64,000 bases of DNA from Halosolutus gelatinilyticus (lineage in GTDB: Archaea; Halobacteriota; Halobacteria; Halobacteriales; Natrialbaceae). The DNA lies in the NCBI RefSeq assembly GCF_023028105.1, contig NZ_CP095492.1, positions 310,001 to 374,000 on the forward strand, in the 5' to 3' direction. Of this stretch, positions 8,101-17,761 are shown in pieces; position 1 is the stretch's first letter, and the number at the start of each line of letters is the position of its first letter. The notes under the pieces are model-generated. The model saw only the letters and a list, made by a program, of their open reading frames with translations, searched no databases and had not been told where the DNA came from. A program made the position numbers and the translations under genes.

Positions 8101-10503
8101 TCACGTCCAGTCCGGCATCGCCTCGGCCGTTCGCATCGCCGCGACGTTCTCGGCGACGTCGTGGACGCGGATGATATCGGCGCCGCGGTCGGCGGCGAGA
8201 GCGGTCGCAGCGATTGTCGGCGCGAGGCGATCGTCCAGTCCGCAGGAGACCCGATCGAACATCGATTTGTGAGAGTGACCGATTAGAATCGGACACTCCA
8301 GCGCGTGGAACTCATCCAGTCGATTGATCAGTTCGAACGATTCCGCGGCGCTCTTTCCGAACCCGACTCCCGGATCAACGACGATTCGCTCCCGATCGAC
8401 CCCGGCGCGTTCGGCGAGCAGAATCCGCTCCGTGAGTTCTCCGATGACGTCCTCGACCACGTCGTCGTAGGTAACCGATCGGTCCGGGTTCACCGGCGCG
8501 TCTATGCTGTGCATCACAATGACGGGAACATCGTGGTCAGCGATCACGCGACGCATATCGGGATCCGAGAGTCCCGTCACGTCGTTGATCGCGTCGGCAC
8601 CGGCCTCGATTGCGGCCTCGGCTACGGCGGCCTTTCGTGTGTCTACCGCGATCGAGACCGATCGATCCGCGAGTCGTTCGACGACGGGAACGACGCGGTC
8701 GATCTCCCGTTCGGCAGACACCGGGTCCGCGCCTGGCCGAGTACTCTCACCGCCGACGTCGACGATGCTCGCTCCCTCCGCGGCGAGCCGGTTCGCTCTG
8801 GCCACGGCGTCCTCGACGCAGTCGTACTGGCCGCCGTCGTGAAAACTGTCCGGGGTGACGTTCAAGATCCCCATGATCGCCGGGTGGTCCCACGGGAACG
8901 CACTACTGGTCTCCCGCTCGTCGTCGAAGTTGAGGATGGCTCTGAGCTGAGCGGCGATATGGGAGAGCTCTCCCGCCCTAACTTCGAGGAGATCGATGAG
9001 ACGGCGGAACTCAGCGGCAGATCCATTCAAAACCACGTCAACGTGCTGGTGGACGCCGTCGATGTCCGAAACGGCCGCCGTCCCGCCGAGCGAGAGCATG
9101 AGGGCCTTGAGTCGCTCGGCCCGGATGGGTCGGCAGTAGGTTTTGACGGTGTATTCGGAGACGTCGACTTCCGCTAACTGCTCGCCGAAAGACGACAGTT
9201 CAGTAACGCTCGTTGGATCTGCCATTCGTTTCGGGATTACCGGTCTCGTCCACCGATCGCGGGCTTCGGAGACGGTGTACAGCGATCCCGTTACGAGCAC
9301 GAGATCGTCGGGATCCGCCCTATGAATCGCCCGTTCGACGGCGTCGAGAACCGACGGTATGATGTCGATGGGTGCGCCGGTTCGGCGCGCGAGAATCCGT
9401 CTGATCGAGTCGAGATTCGCTGCGCGATCGACGGCCGGTCGACAGAGTACGACGCCGTCGACCGACGGGAGATTCTTGGCCATTTCTTTGTGATCCTTGT
9501 CCTGCAGAACACCGAAAACCAGGTGGAGGTCGTCGTAGTCGTACCGTTCGACGAGCGTCGCTAGCTTCGAACAGGCGTCCGGGTTGTGCGCGCCGTCGAG
9601 TACGACGCAGGGATCTGAATCTACGATCTCGAATCGACCGGGCCAGTGCGCCTTTCGGAGGCCTCGAGCCAGTGTTCGTTCGTCGATGTCCGCAAATTGG
9701 CGCGCGAGCGTCGCTGCGATGCCGGCATTGACCGCCTGATGGCGGCCGAGCAACGAAAGTTGCGTTTCGACGCGCCAGTCAGCACTTTCGATCGCGATCG
9801 ATTCCTCCGTTCGCGACGTGAGCCCGTTTGGCTCCACGAGGACGTCCGCGTCCTCTTCTCCCACGGTTACGACGTTGGTCTCCTCGCGAATCGCTGAGAG
9901 CGCCTCGCCCGTCGTACCGGTTACCAGCGGTCGATCCGTCGGCGCGACCTGTGCCTTATCGCGAGCGATCTCGTCGGTGGTATCCCCCAAGATGTCCGTG
10001 TGTTCGAGACTGACAGACGTCACGCCGGAAGCGACGGGATCGACGACGCTCGTTGCATCGTGGCGGCCGCCGATTCCGACCTCGAGCACCGCCACGTCGA
10101 CATCTCGCCGGCCGAAGTACGCCAGTCCGAGCGCAGTCACAACCTCGAACTGGGTCGGTGCATCATCAGCGGCGGCCCGGTCCGCTACGTGGGGACGTAT
10201 CCGCTCAACGAGCGCTGTCAGTTCCCGTTTCGGGATCTTTCGCCCGTTGACTTGAATTCGCTCTCGGAGGCCGTTCAAGTCCGGCGACGTGTACAGTCCG
10301 ACATCGAACCCGGCTTCCCGGAGAACGCGTGCGAGCATACACGCTGTACTCCCTTTTCCGTTAGATCCCGCGATTTGGACGTACCGAGGGCCGTCGTGCG
10401 GGTTTCCAAGGGCGTCTAACATCTCCGCGGTCGTTCCCGTTCCGAATTTCGGTCGAGTATCCTGTAAACCGGCTAGATAGTTGACTGCCTCGAAATACTC
10501 CAT
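8101..10503 (-). CDS. folCP: Fused folylpolyglutamate synthase / dihydropteroate synthase
   Basis: An 800-residue fusion of two folate enzymes, an arrangement known from haloarchaea. The N-terminal Mur-ligase-like FolC part (about 1-420) has the P-loop region [35 protein letters not shown] and [19 protein letters not shown]. The C-terminal dihydropteroate synthase (about 540-800) has [46 protein letters not shown] and [14 protein letters not shown]. The ~110-residue linker between them resembles neither enzyme. ATG at 10503 is preferred over the in-frame TTG at 10515. It is followed on the same strand by pabB with a 158-base gap. Divergent from the IclR gene. Confidence 0.93.
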   Translation of the reverse strand: MEYFEAVNYLAGLQDTRPKFGTGTTAEMLDALGNPHDGPRYVQIAGSNGKGSTACMLARVLREAGFDVGLYTSPDLNGLRERIQVNGRKIPKRELTALVERIRPHVADRAAADDAPTQFEVVTALGLAYFGRRDVDVAVLEVGIGGRHDATSVVDPVASGVTSVSLEHTDILGDTTDEIARDKAQVAPTDRPLVTGTTGEALSAIREETNVVTVGEEDADVLVEPNGLTSRTEESIAIESADWRVETQLSLLGRHQAVNAGIAATLARQFADIDERTLARGLRKAHWPGRFEIVDSDPCVVLDGAHNPDACSKLATLVERYDYDDLHLVFGVLQDKDHKEMAKNLPSVDGVVLCRPAVDRAANLDSIRRILARRTGAPIDIIPSVLDAVERAIHRADPDDLVLVTGSLYTVSEARDRWTRPVIPKRMADPTSVTELSSFGEQLAEVDVSEYTVKTYCRPIRAERLKALMLSLGGTAAVSDIDGVHQHVDVVLNGSAAEFRRLIDLLEVRAGELSHIAAQLRAILNFDDERETSSAFPWDHPAIMGILNVTPDSFHDGGQYDCVEDAVARANRLAAEGASIVDVGGESTRPGADPVSAEREIDRVVPVVERLADRSVSIAVDTRKAAVAEAAIEAGADAINDVTGLSDPDMRRVIADHDVPVIVMHSIDAPVNPDRSVTYDDVVEDVIGELTERILLAERAGVDRERIVVDPGVGFGKSAAESFELINRLDEFHALECPILIGHSHKSMFDRVSCGLDDRLAPTIAATALAADRGADIIRVHDVAENVAAMRTAEAMPDWT

Positions 10504-10607
10504 ATCCGTTTTCAACGGTTCCGAATTATTAATCTATCGCCGATCCTTCGGTGAGTTCGTTCGCATCTTCGAGAGAAAGGAAAATGAGGAGACGAAGTGC
10601 GGGGATA

Positions 10608-10620
10608 GTCGGCGTCCGAC
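10608..10620. promoter_or_regulatory. Small palindrome upstream of the IclR gene
   Basis: GTCGG-CGT-CCGAC, perfect 5-base arms, lies just upstream of the TATA-like GAATATACAA (10628-10637) that precedes the IclR start at 10662. It contains the TCGG and TCCGA half-sites of the element found near livK and metF, in the opposite (everted) arrangement. An autoregulatory site is possible; chance is also possible for so short a repeat. Confidence 0.35.
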
Positions 10621-10661
10621 ATAATCAGAATATACAAAGGATATCACCGCATAGCTAGAGT

Positions 10662-11423
10662 ATGAACCAAGATCCGCCCACTCTCAGCACGATTCAACGA
10701 GCGTTCGAGATTATGGACCTCCTCTGGGAGTTAGATGGTGCCGGACCGACCGAACTCGCCGAGCGTATGGACGTCCCGAACAGCACGGTGTACGACTACC
10801 TTCGGACACTGAGTAATACGAAGTACGTGACCCGCGAGAGCGGCGAGTATCGTCTCAGTACGTATTTCCTCACGATTGGCGGCGAGATGAAACATCGCAA
10901 CCGACTCTTCCAAGTAGCGAAACCGGAGATGAAGCGAGTCGCGGCGGAGACGGACGAACTGGTCGGGCTCACCATCGAGAACGGTGGAGTCGGCGTGGTC
11001 TTTCACCAAGAAGAGGGACAACAGGCGCTGAGCGTCGGGACCTATCCCGGAGCCGCTCATCCGCTGCATACGATCGCGACGGGAAAAGTGATCTTAGCGC
11101 ATCTCCCCGAAAAGCGACTCGACGAGATCATTACCACGCGGGGATTGGAACAACGGACGGAGCACTCGATTACAGATCCGGATCGACTGAAGGCCGAACT
11201 CGAGGAAATTCACGAACAAGGGTACGCGATCGATTCGAACGAACAGGTCATCGGCCTCGGAATGCTGGCGGTCCCCATCCTCATCGACGACCGAGTAATC
11301 GGCTCGTTCGGCCTTGCCGTCCCCACGGAACGGCTCCAGAACGAGCCGTACAGAGAAACGCTTCTGCAGGAATTACGCGAAATGGAGAATACGGTCACGT
11401 TGAACTATCAGTACGGGACCTGA
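10662..11423 (+). CDS. IclR family transcriptional regulator
   Basis: DNA-binding regulator of 253 residues: an N-terminal winged helix-turn-helix (STIQRAFEIMDLLWELDGAG, TELAERMDVPNSTVYDYLRT) and a C-terminal IclR ligand-binding domain (PLHTIATGKVILAHLPEKRL, GLGMLAVPILIDDRVIGSFG). Haloarchaeal IclR proteins usually sense a catabolic substrate and control the adjacent pathway. It is divergent from folCP and upstream of the metF-like gene. Repeats of the TCCGA-N5-TCGGA type flank it at both sides in the liv and metF intergenic regions, so it is the likeliest local regulator of that set. A TATA-like element sits about 30 bases before the ATG. Confidence 0.9.
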   Translation: MNQDPPTLSTIQRAFEIMDLLWELDGAGPTELAERMDVPNSTVYDYLRTLSNTKYVTRESGEYRLSTYFLTIGGEMKHRNRLFQVAKPEMKRVAAETDELVGLTIENGGVGVVFHQEEGQQALSVGTYPGAAHPLHTIATGKVILAHLPEKRLDEIITTRGLEQRTEHSITDPDRLKAELEEIHEQGYAIDSNEQVIGLGMLAVPILIDDRVIGSFGLAVPTERLQNEPYRETLLQELREMENTVTLNYQYGT

Positions 11424-12144
11424 CCGGAGCTGACCTGGTTAAAAATCGGTGTCGGCGGCTGATTCGTACTGTTTCCGATATACTCGGATTCGGACGTGGC
11501 GCGTCAGATTTACGATCATATTATTGTAAATACACGGCTTCGGAGCAGCCGTTGACTCTTGCTCCGAGCAGTATTCATCCGGAGCCGCGAGTTGCGACCC
11601 CCCGCTGCAGCCGGTTATCACTCATCACCCAATACCGATCGCTACCGGGGCAAATGTCGTCTCCCCGGCCCGAATCTTTGCAGAGTTGGCGGCTTACTAT
11701 CCGACGAGATCGTTTCTTCGTATCGCATTTCTTCGTCCGCCTCTCAAGTGTACCTGTCGTCCATAGCATCCGAATATGTCGGACAAAAATTCGATTTTGA
11801 CGCCGCGTGAGGCGAACATTCGGGCTGGGTAACTAATTTTGCGACCTTGCTCGCGTTCGATCCGGTCACACTGCGTAGGTGGTGGAACGCACCGTCGCGC
11901 GAGACGCCCGTCGATCCGCGGATCGGCGACTGGAACCGATAGGCGATTCCAGCGACCGTCTCCCGCACCTCTCGGCGAGCTGGATCGCGAAGAGACAACC
12001 AGACCCAGATAACCGTGCTATGAAAATGTTTATCATCCCGAAGCCGTTTGTAACGAATACAAGGATCCGAATCGGCCTGTCGCTCGCCGGAGATGGACGT
12101 TCCGAACGGATCCGGAGAATCCCGTAACAAGAGGTAATACGATA
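11424..12144. other. Intergenic region before the metF-like gene
   Basis: No supported gene. It holds the exact palindrome TCCGATATACTCGGA at 11474-11488 (separate entry). Short open frames on both strands are arginine- and serine-rich shadows. The 200 bases before 12145 have no sharp TATA element; AACAAGAGGTAATACGATA before the ATG has a weak purine-rich ribosome-binding stretch (AGAGGT). Confidence 0.5.
11474..11488. promoter_or_regulatory. Palindromic element TCCGATATACTCGGA
   Basis: Identical to the 15-mer at 2607-2621, and the 20 bases ending with it differ at only one position between the two loci (CTGT then C or T, then the 15-mer). The arms TCCGA/TCGGA are a perfect inverted repeat. 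It lies about 50 bases after the IclR stop and 650 bases before the metF-like gene. Confidence 0.45.
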
Positions 12145-13005
12145 ATGAAAGCCGGAACTTCAAGTGAAAAGACGCCTACTAGTTCTCCGTTGCTCCGTAA
12201 TCCGCGATACGAACTGATGCCGTTCGAGAGCTTCGGCGACCAGATCGAGCACCTGCCGAACGATGCGACGGTTACGATCACCGCTTCACCGCAGCTCGAA
12301 CTCGAGGCGACCATCGAGTGGGCCGAGAAAGCGGCAGAGCGCGGCTTCGAGGTCGTTCCACACGTTTCGGCTCGGTACGTACGCAATAGAGATCACCTCA
12401 CGGAGATTTCAGAACGCCTCCGAAGCGTCGGTATCACGGACATTTTCGTCCCGGGCGGCGACCGAGAGGAGCCGATCGGTGAGTTCGAGTCGGCCTACGA
12501 TCTCCTCATAGCGCTCAAGGACATCGAATACGAGTTCGACGACATCGGAATTACCGGCTATCCAGAGGGTCACGAGTTCCTCTCGGACGAGACGCTCGCC
12601 GAATCGATGAAGAAGAAGGCGCCGTACGCGACCTACATCACGACGCAGCTCTGCTACGATCCGCACACGATTCTGGATTGGATTGGCGAGGTCCGCGACC
12701 GCGGTGCCGAACTTCCGGTCGAGGTCGGCATCCCGGGCGTGATGAAATATCAGAAATTAGTGAATATTTCCCAGAAAGTCGGCGTCGGTGATTCCGTCAG
12801 GTTCCTCAAGAAGACGACCGGGATCTTCGGGTTCGTCAAGCAGTTCGTCGGATCCCGCGGAAAGTACGAACCGGACGACCTCGTCGATGGCCTCGAACCG
12901 TACGCCGACGATTCCGACTACGGTATTCGAGGGCTGCATATTTACACGTTCAACCGAGTCCCAGACACTGAATCGTGGCGGAAAGAGCGGCTACAGACGC
13001 GATAG
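12145..13005 (+). CDS. Methylenetetrahydrofolate reductase family protein
   Basis: A 286-residue TIM-barrel protein of the MetF family, which interconverts 5,10-methylene-THF and 5-methyl-THF with FAD. Visible family features are TITASPQLELEATIEWAEKA, VVPHVSARYVRNRDHLTEI, ITDIFVPGGDREEPIGEF, IGITGYPEGHEFLSDETL, YITTQLCYDPHTILDWI and the late GIRGLHIYTFNRV. Its place between an IclR gene and purU, with folD nearby, suggests a catabolic role: oxidising methyl groups carried on THF rather than making methionine. No methyltransferase is seen in the window. Direction of the reaction is inference. Confidence 0.8.
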   Translation: MKAGTSSEKTPTSSPLLRNPRYELMPFESFGDQIEHLPNDATVTITASPQLELEATIEWAEKAAERGFEVVPHVSARYVRNRDHLTEISERLRSVGITDIFVPGGDREEPIGEFESAYDLLIALKDIEYEFDDIGITGYPEGHEFLSDETLAESMKKKAPYATYITTQLCYDPHTILDWIGEVRDRGAELPVEVGIPGVMKYQKLVNISQKVGVGDSVRFLKKTTGIFGFVKQFVGSRGKYEPDDLVDGLEPYADDSDYGIRGLHIYTFNRVPDTESWRKERLQTR

Positions 13006-13218
13006 TCGTCCTTATTTCGTTTGATCACGACAGCTCTTCGTTGTACCTGTACCGATACCACTATGGTACAGTCGATTCCCAGCCGGGTTGTGATGCGATC
13101 AGACGATGTCGCAACCGTTAGAACGGCAGTAGAACGTTCGTAGATAACGCGACACTCACCTTTCAGCGCTTCGTCCCGAAGCGATCATCTGCTCTCGGAA
13201 CTTGCCGACGCCTGTCGG

Positions 13219-14172
13219 TCAATCACCGGCCACCTTCGTCGATCCCGGCGCGCTCTCGACATCGACCGGTTCTTCGGGATTCAGCCGATCGATCTCTTCT
13301 GGGAGGCCGAGCTGGGCATCGGTCCCATCGCGGACGTGAGTCCGGCCGCGACCGGCGATGAGTTCTCCATCCAGGTGGAGTTCGATGGCCTCGAGCAGCG
13401 CCTCGGCTTCGAGGGGTTGTCCGATCTCTCGGAGCTGCACTTCCGTTGTGTTGTCGGGCACGTTGAACGCTCGCTGTGTGATGATCGGCCCTTGATCGAG
13501 ATCGGGCGTCACGTAATGGGCGGTGACCCCGCCGATACGAACGCCTTCTTCGACGGCCTGCATGTACGCCCGGGCGCCAGGGAACGCTGGTAGCAGAGAG
13601 GGGTGCACGTTGATGATTCGATTCTGGTACCGGAAGACCACGTCGGGACTGAGGATCCGAATGTATCGCGCGAGGGCGATCAGATCGATACCATACCCCT
13701 CCAATAAGTCGAGCAGTTCGGCCTCATCCGGTTTGCCGTCTTCATCTCCGATGTCGTGGAAGGGGACGCCGTACTCCCTCGCTAGAGGTTCCAGATCGGA
13801 GTGGTTCCCGATGACGACGTCGATGTCTGCCTCGAGCTCGCCGCTATCGGCCTCTTCGAGTAAGGTCTCGAGGCAGTGACTCTCCTTCGTCACGAGGACG
13901 GCAAGGGATTGCGGCTCTTCCGCAGGGAACCGGACGCGTACGTCGACGCCTAACTCGTCGCAGAGCGTCTCCAAGTCGTTTCGAAGTTCGGACTGCGAAC
14001 AGTCCATGTCGCTCACATCGACGTGCATGGTCATTCGGAACAACTCGTCGCGCACGGCCTGATCTAACTCCTCGATATTGATCTCGTGTTCGAACAGAAG
14101 GGTCGTGATCTCTGCCAAGAGGCCGGCGTCGTCGTCACCGACGACTGTGATTTCAGTTAAGTCTGTATTCAT
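13219..14172 (-). CDS. purU: Formyltetrahydrofolate deformylase
   Basis: Hydrolyses 10-formyl-THF to formate and THF. The start at 14172 (MNTDLTEITVVGDDDAGLLA) is chosen; ATG at 14184 would add four residues. It has an N-terminal ACT domain pair (about 1-95) and a C-terminal formyl transferase-like domain with IDVVIGNHSDLEPLAREYGV, GIDLIALARYIRILSP, RIINVHPSLLPAFPGARAYM and IGGVTAHYVTPDLDQGPII. Asn-His-Asp active-site residues of the family (NVHPSLLP, the HY in TAHYV, the D in DLDQGPI) are present. The C-terminal tail is about 30 residues longer than in typical bacterial PurU. It is convergent with the metF-like gene. Confidence 0.92.
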   Translation of the reverse strand: MNTDLTEITVVGDDDAGLLAEITTLLFEHEINIEELDQAVRDELFRMTMHVDVSDMDCSQSELRNDLETLCDELGVDVRVRFPAEEPQSLAVLVTKESHCLETLLEEADSGELEADIDVVIGNHSDLEPLAREYGVPFHDIGDEDGKPDEAELLDLLEGYGIDLIALARYIRILSPDVVFRYQNRIINVHPSLLPAFPGARAYMQAVEEGVRIGGVTAHYVTPDLDQGPIITQRAFNVPDNTTEVQLREIGQPLEAEALLEAIELHLDGELIAGRGRTHVRDGTDAQLGLPEEIDRLNPEEPVDVESAPGSTKVAGD

Positions 14173-15128
14173 CTCTAACACCACGCTTTGATCGGGGTCG
14201 TCGTTTATCCACTCGGCATCCAGCCACTAAAATCTACCGTCTCTTGGACACTCACGACTTCTATGAGTATCTCGGACTACTTCCGGAATTCGGAGTGACG
14301 AACCGGTGGGAGAATTCCTTTGCAACTCGTCTCTTGAGAGCGAAGCATTACTAATAACGAGAGATAACGGTAGAATCAGAATGCGAGCGGGAGTAGCGGC
14401 CGAACTCTCCGATCCGTTGCCTTCTGCTTTCGTTCATGATTCAATTTCTTGCGCCGAGACGGGGCAATGAAATACGGTCTTCAATACTAGCGGGCGTTTC
14501 AGAGCCCTCATATCCGAAATACCCGCATTATCCCGATATTCCGCGTTCTTTGGGTTTTATTCCGAGCTGAATTCGCAACAGAACCCGACTCCATACCATT
14601 CCCGTACCATGGGATTGAAATTATACGATACAAATTTTAAAAATACAATTTATTAAAAGGTATTTAATGCTATTACATACATACTATCGTAAAGAACAGG
14701 AAAAGACGGATCGGGCTTCATCTGAAATACTCGGACCCACACCCTTTCTCGTGAATTGTTGAGTGCTACGTATTTAAACGCAATCTGATTCAATCTCAAG
14801 AGCACCCGTAAGATTCGCTTGGGATTCTGCCGTCACTGAGCATCCAGATACAAAAACGTGGAGGGACGGTGCCATCACTAACACCGGTGTGGGGAGCAGC
14901 CTGGCCTCCGCATACGGGCGTATGTACGCTCGCTACGGCCAATACTACTATGACGAATACGAGCAGTGTCGCGATAGCGATGACGGCTCCGAACCAGATC
15001 GCGACCGTCTAACCCATGCTGGCGGTGAACCGACGACATCCATAGAGACTGCCGATGCGGATTCCTCTTCATAATAATTATACGACGAGATGGAAACGCT
15101 TTTCCACCGTTTCCTGCTATAAGTTAGC
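14173..15128. other. Long AT-rich intergenic region with regulatory-looking repeats
   Basis: Nearly 1 kb without a gene that starts properly. About 14620-14700 is strikingly AT-rich for this genome and may hold promoters. TCTGAAATACTCGGA at 14721-14735 matches the liv/metF element. On the minus strand, 14796-15008 keeps a 70-codon open frame with a strong hydrophobic segment (FGAVIAIATLLVFVIVVLAV) but no ATG and a TAG just upstream. This is perhaps the remnant of a membrane protein. Confidence 0.45.
14721..14735. promoter_or_regulatory. Palindromic element, variant copy
   Basis: TCTGAAATACTCGGA: same spacing and right arm as the perfect copies at 2607 and 11474, with one change in the left arm. 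It lies between purU and maoC. Confidence 0.35.
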
Positions 15129-15566
15129 ATGCAATATTATGATGACATCACGGTCGGTGAGATTCGAGAGTGCGGAGACTACCACATTACAAAAACGGAA
15201 ATTATCGAGTTTGCAGAACAGTACGATCCGCAGCCGTTTCACACGGACGAGGAAGCTGCAAGGGATTCAGTATTCGGAGAATTGGTTGCGTCGGGATGGC
15301 ACGTCGCGGCGATATGTATGCGACTGAGCGCCGACGAAATGGGGGATGAGTACGCGACCATAGCTGGTATCGGAGTCGATGAACTCCGGTGGAAAAACCC
15401 AGTCACACCCGACGACATGCTGTCACTCCGCGTTGAAGTCGTCGATAAACAGCCATCTGAAAGCAAACCGGATCGTGGCCACATTAAGACGCGGAGGGAA
15501 GTCACGAATCAAGATGGTGAAATCGTGCTCTCGATGATTGCGATCTCGCTGGTTGCGCGGAGGTGA
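15129..15566 (+). CDS. MaoC family dehydratase
   Basis: Hot-dog-fold enoyl-CoA hydratase-type protein of 145 residues. The hydratase 2 motif is present as YDPQPFHTDEEAA, with the Asp and His that bind the thioester and water. The rest follows the family: SVFGELVASGWHVAAICMRL, GIGVDELRWKNPVTPDDML. A TATA-like ATAATTATACG lies about 50 bases upstream of the ATG. It stands alone, convergent with the Opp/Dpp operon. It may act in acyl-CoA or mesaconyl-type hydration; the substrate is not predictable. Confidence 0.88.
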   Translation: MQYYDDITVGEIRECGDYHITKTEIIEFAEQYDPQPFHTDEEAARDSVFGELVASGWHVAAICMRLSADEMGDEYATIAGIGVDELRWKNPVTPDDMLSLRVEVVDKQPSESKPDRGHIKTRREVTNQDGEIVLSMIAISLVARR

Positions 15567-15713
15567 GTCCGCTGAACCGAGTAACGATCGATCTCCCATC
15601 TGTAGAACGCTTGTCGGCGCCTCAATTAGACGCCGTCCCCTTGAGAGACTGCTAATCCGTTCGCGTCGTCGCTGAATTTGAACGCATCGGTACCGAGGGA
15701 TGTATCGAAGACG

Positions 15714-16697
15714 TTAGTCTTCGATCGTAATTCTCGGATCGATTACCGTATAGAAGATATCGACGATTAGGTTTCCGACGATAATCCAGACTGCGACAAT
15801 GATGAAGAGGAATTGAATCGTCGGTGTATCCCGTGAGAGAACCGATTCGAACAGAAGCGTTCCGATGCCGGGCCAGTTGAAGACGGTTTCAATGAGGACG
15901 AGTCCGCTGATCGCGGTCGCTGTCTGAGCGGGAAGAAGCGTGATGACTGGGAGCGAGGAGTGCTTCATGAGGTGTTTGAATCGGGTCTTACTTGGCAACC
16001 CCGCAATACGCTGGAAGTACGTATACTCCTGACCCTTGACATCGATAACGCTCCCTCGCATTATCAGCGCTGGATAGTACAAGAACGTCAAAACGATCGT
16101 CGAGAACGGAAGTACGTAATGCTTCCAGAAATCGCGTGTTAGATAGACCTCGTAGTGTGAATCGATAGCGGCGTACGTCTCGTACGTCGCCATCCCTCCG
16201 ACGGGGAACAGCTCGAACACTGATGAGAACACGAGCAGAAGCACGATTCCGATGAAGAAGTTCGGCGTCGTTCCGATGACCGTGGGCGGGAGGATCCCAT
16301 AGCGCTCGAATGCCGTCCCCGACTTCGTTCCCAGCAGTGCTCCGTAAACCGATCCGATAACGAAAGCGACGAGGACGGCCGGGATAACGAGTATAAGCGA
16401 GTTCATGAGCGGCTCGCGAACGTAGCTCCAGACCGGTTCGTTCGAGACGCGGGAAGTACCGGGGTTTCCGGTCACCAGGTTGCTCATGAACTGATAGTAC
16501 TGAACGTGCAGCGGCTCATTCAGTCCCCACGATTCCCGGATCTCTTCTAACTCGCCGGGTGAGGCGCCACCGCCTGCCAGCACCGTCGCGTAGTCTCCCG
16601 GCATGAGCCGGAACGCGATGAACAGGAAGGATGCGACAGCGAATATTAAGAATACCGTCACGACGAGGCGTCGGATGTAGTATTGGATTTTGCTCAT
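15714..16697 (-). CDS. Oligopeptide/dipeptide-type ABC transporter permease (DppB-like)
   Basis: Membrane permease of 327 residues with six predicted helices, starting with YYIRRLVVTVFLIFAVASFL. Family marks are RLMPGDYATVL, GLNEPLHVQYYQFMSNLVTG with GNPGTS (the usual DLGTS region), the EAA loop ARG-type segment VKGQEYTYFQRIAGLPSKTR and ETVFNWPGIGTLLFESVLSRD. Its ATG overlaps the end of the preceding ATPase gene by four bases. It is the last gene of the operon, which is unusual, because DppB normally comes right after the binding protein and before DppC. Confidence 0.92.
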   Translation of the reverse strand: MSKIQYYIRRLVVTVFLIFAVASFLFIAFRLMPGDYATVLAGGGASPGELEEIRESWGLNEPLHVQYYQFMSNLVTGNPGTSRVSNEPVWSYVREPLMNSLILVIPAVLVAFVIGSVYGALLGTKSGTAFERYGILPPTVIGTTPNFFIGIVLLLVFSSVFELFPVGGMATYETYAAIDSHYEVYLTRDFWKHYVLPFSTIVLTFLYYPALIMRGSVIDVKGQEYTYFQRIAGLPSKTRFKHLMKHSSLPVITLLPAQTATAISGLVLIETVFNWPGIGTLLFESVLSRDTPTIQFLFIIVAVWIIVGNLIVDIFYTVIDPRITIED

Positions 16698-17761
16698 GAC
16701 TCCGACACCTCCGTTTTGTTGATCTCGCCTGGAGATCCACCGATAGGATCACCGTCGTAAAGGTGGCAGGCGACCTGATGCGTGGTTTCGTCGTCGTGTA
16801 CTTCGAATGCAGGTCGCTGATCACAGACGTCCATCCGTTCCGGACAACGATCCTTGAAACGACAACCTGTCGGCAGGTTCTGCGGATCTCCCGGTGTTCC
16901 GTCGAGTTCGGTCCGGGCCCGATCGTGGAACGGATCGGGTACCGGTATCGCGTCGATCAACGCTCGCGTGTACGGATGCTTCGGATCGGAGAGGATTTTC
17001 CGCGTCGGCGCGCTTTCGACGATCCGACCGAGATACATGACGTTTACTCTATCACACACGTACGACACTGTGGATAGGTCGTGGGAGACATAAAACATCG
17101 CGACGTCGTACTCGTCGGTGAGTTCGCTCAAGAGCTTTAGAATCGACGCTTGGGTGGAGACATCGAGCATGGACACCGGTTCGTCGGCGAGAACGACATC
17201 GGGTTCGAGGATCAGCGCTCGAGCGATTGATACGCGTTGCTTCTCGCCACCTGACAGCTGTGACTCACGGCGATCGATATACTCCTCGGCCGGCGTTAGC
17301 CTGACCGTTTCGAGCATATCGAGGAGTTCCTCCTCGTCGGCCTCGATGCCGTGTATCTTGAACGGCTCTTTGAGAGTTTCTCGGACGGAGAAATGTGGAT
17401 TCATCGTGTTAAACGGGTCCTGAAATATCACCTGAATCTTCCGACGGAGTTCTTTCCAATCTGCTTTGTCAAACTCCGATATCGGCTGCCCATTGTACAG
17501 GATCTCCCCGGACGTCGGGTTGTGTTCTCCCATAAGCGTCATGAGAAGCGTCGACTTTCCACATCCGCTCTCCCCAATGATACCGTGGACTTGGTTTTCC
17601 GCCAACTCAAGGTTGACGCCGTCGACCGCACGGACTGGCTCTTGGGGCCCACCTCCGACGATTATTTGGCGAATGGTTTCCGCGATATTCGTTGACTGTT
17701 CGAAATGTTTTTCGACATCTTGGAGTTCCAGTATCGGTCCCGTCTCGTTGTCAGTCGTCAT
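16694..17761 (-). CDS. Oligopeptide-type ABC transporter ATP-binding protein (OppF-like)
   Basis: Cytoplasmic ATPase of about 355 residues. Walker A (GESGCGKSTLL), Q-loop (VIFQDPFNTMNPHFSVRETL), signature (QLSGGEKQRVSIARAL), Walker B (VVLADEPVSMLDVSTQ) and switch His (FYVSHDL) are all present. The C-terminal oligo_HPY extension carries a cysteine cluster (CRFKDRCPERMDVC). The start at 17761 (MTTDNETGPILELQDVEKHF) overlaps the preceding ATPase gene by a few bases; the alternative ATG at 17782 adds seven residues. Confidence 0.92.
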   Translation of the reverse strand: MTTDNETGPILELQDVEKHFEQSTNIAETIRQIIVGGGPQEPVRAVDGVNLELAENQVHGIIGESGCGKSTLLMTLMGEHNPTSGEILYNGQPISEFDKADWKELRRKIQVIFQDPFNTMNPHFSVRETLKEPFKIHGIEADEEELLDMLETVRLTPAEEYIDRRESQLSGGEKQRVSIARALILEPDVVLADEPVSMLDVSTQASILKLLSELTDEYDVAMFYVSHDLSTVSYVCDRVNVMYLGRIVESAPTRKILSDPKHPYTRALIDAIPVPDPFHDRARTELDGTPGDPQNLPTGCRFKDRCPERMDVCDQRPAFEVHDDETTHQVACHLYDGDPIGGSPGEINKTEVSES

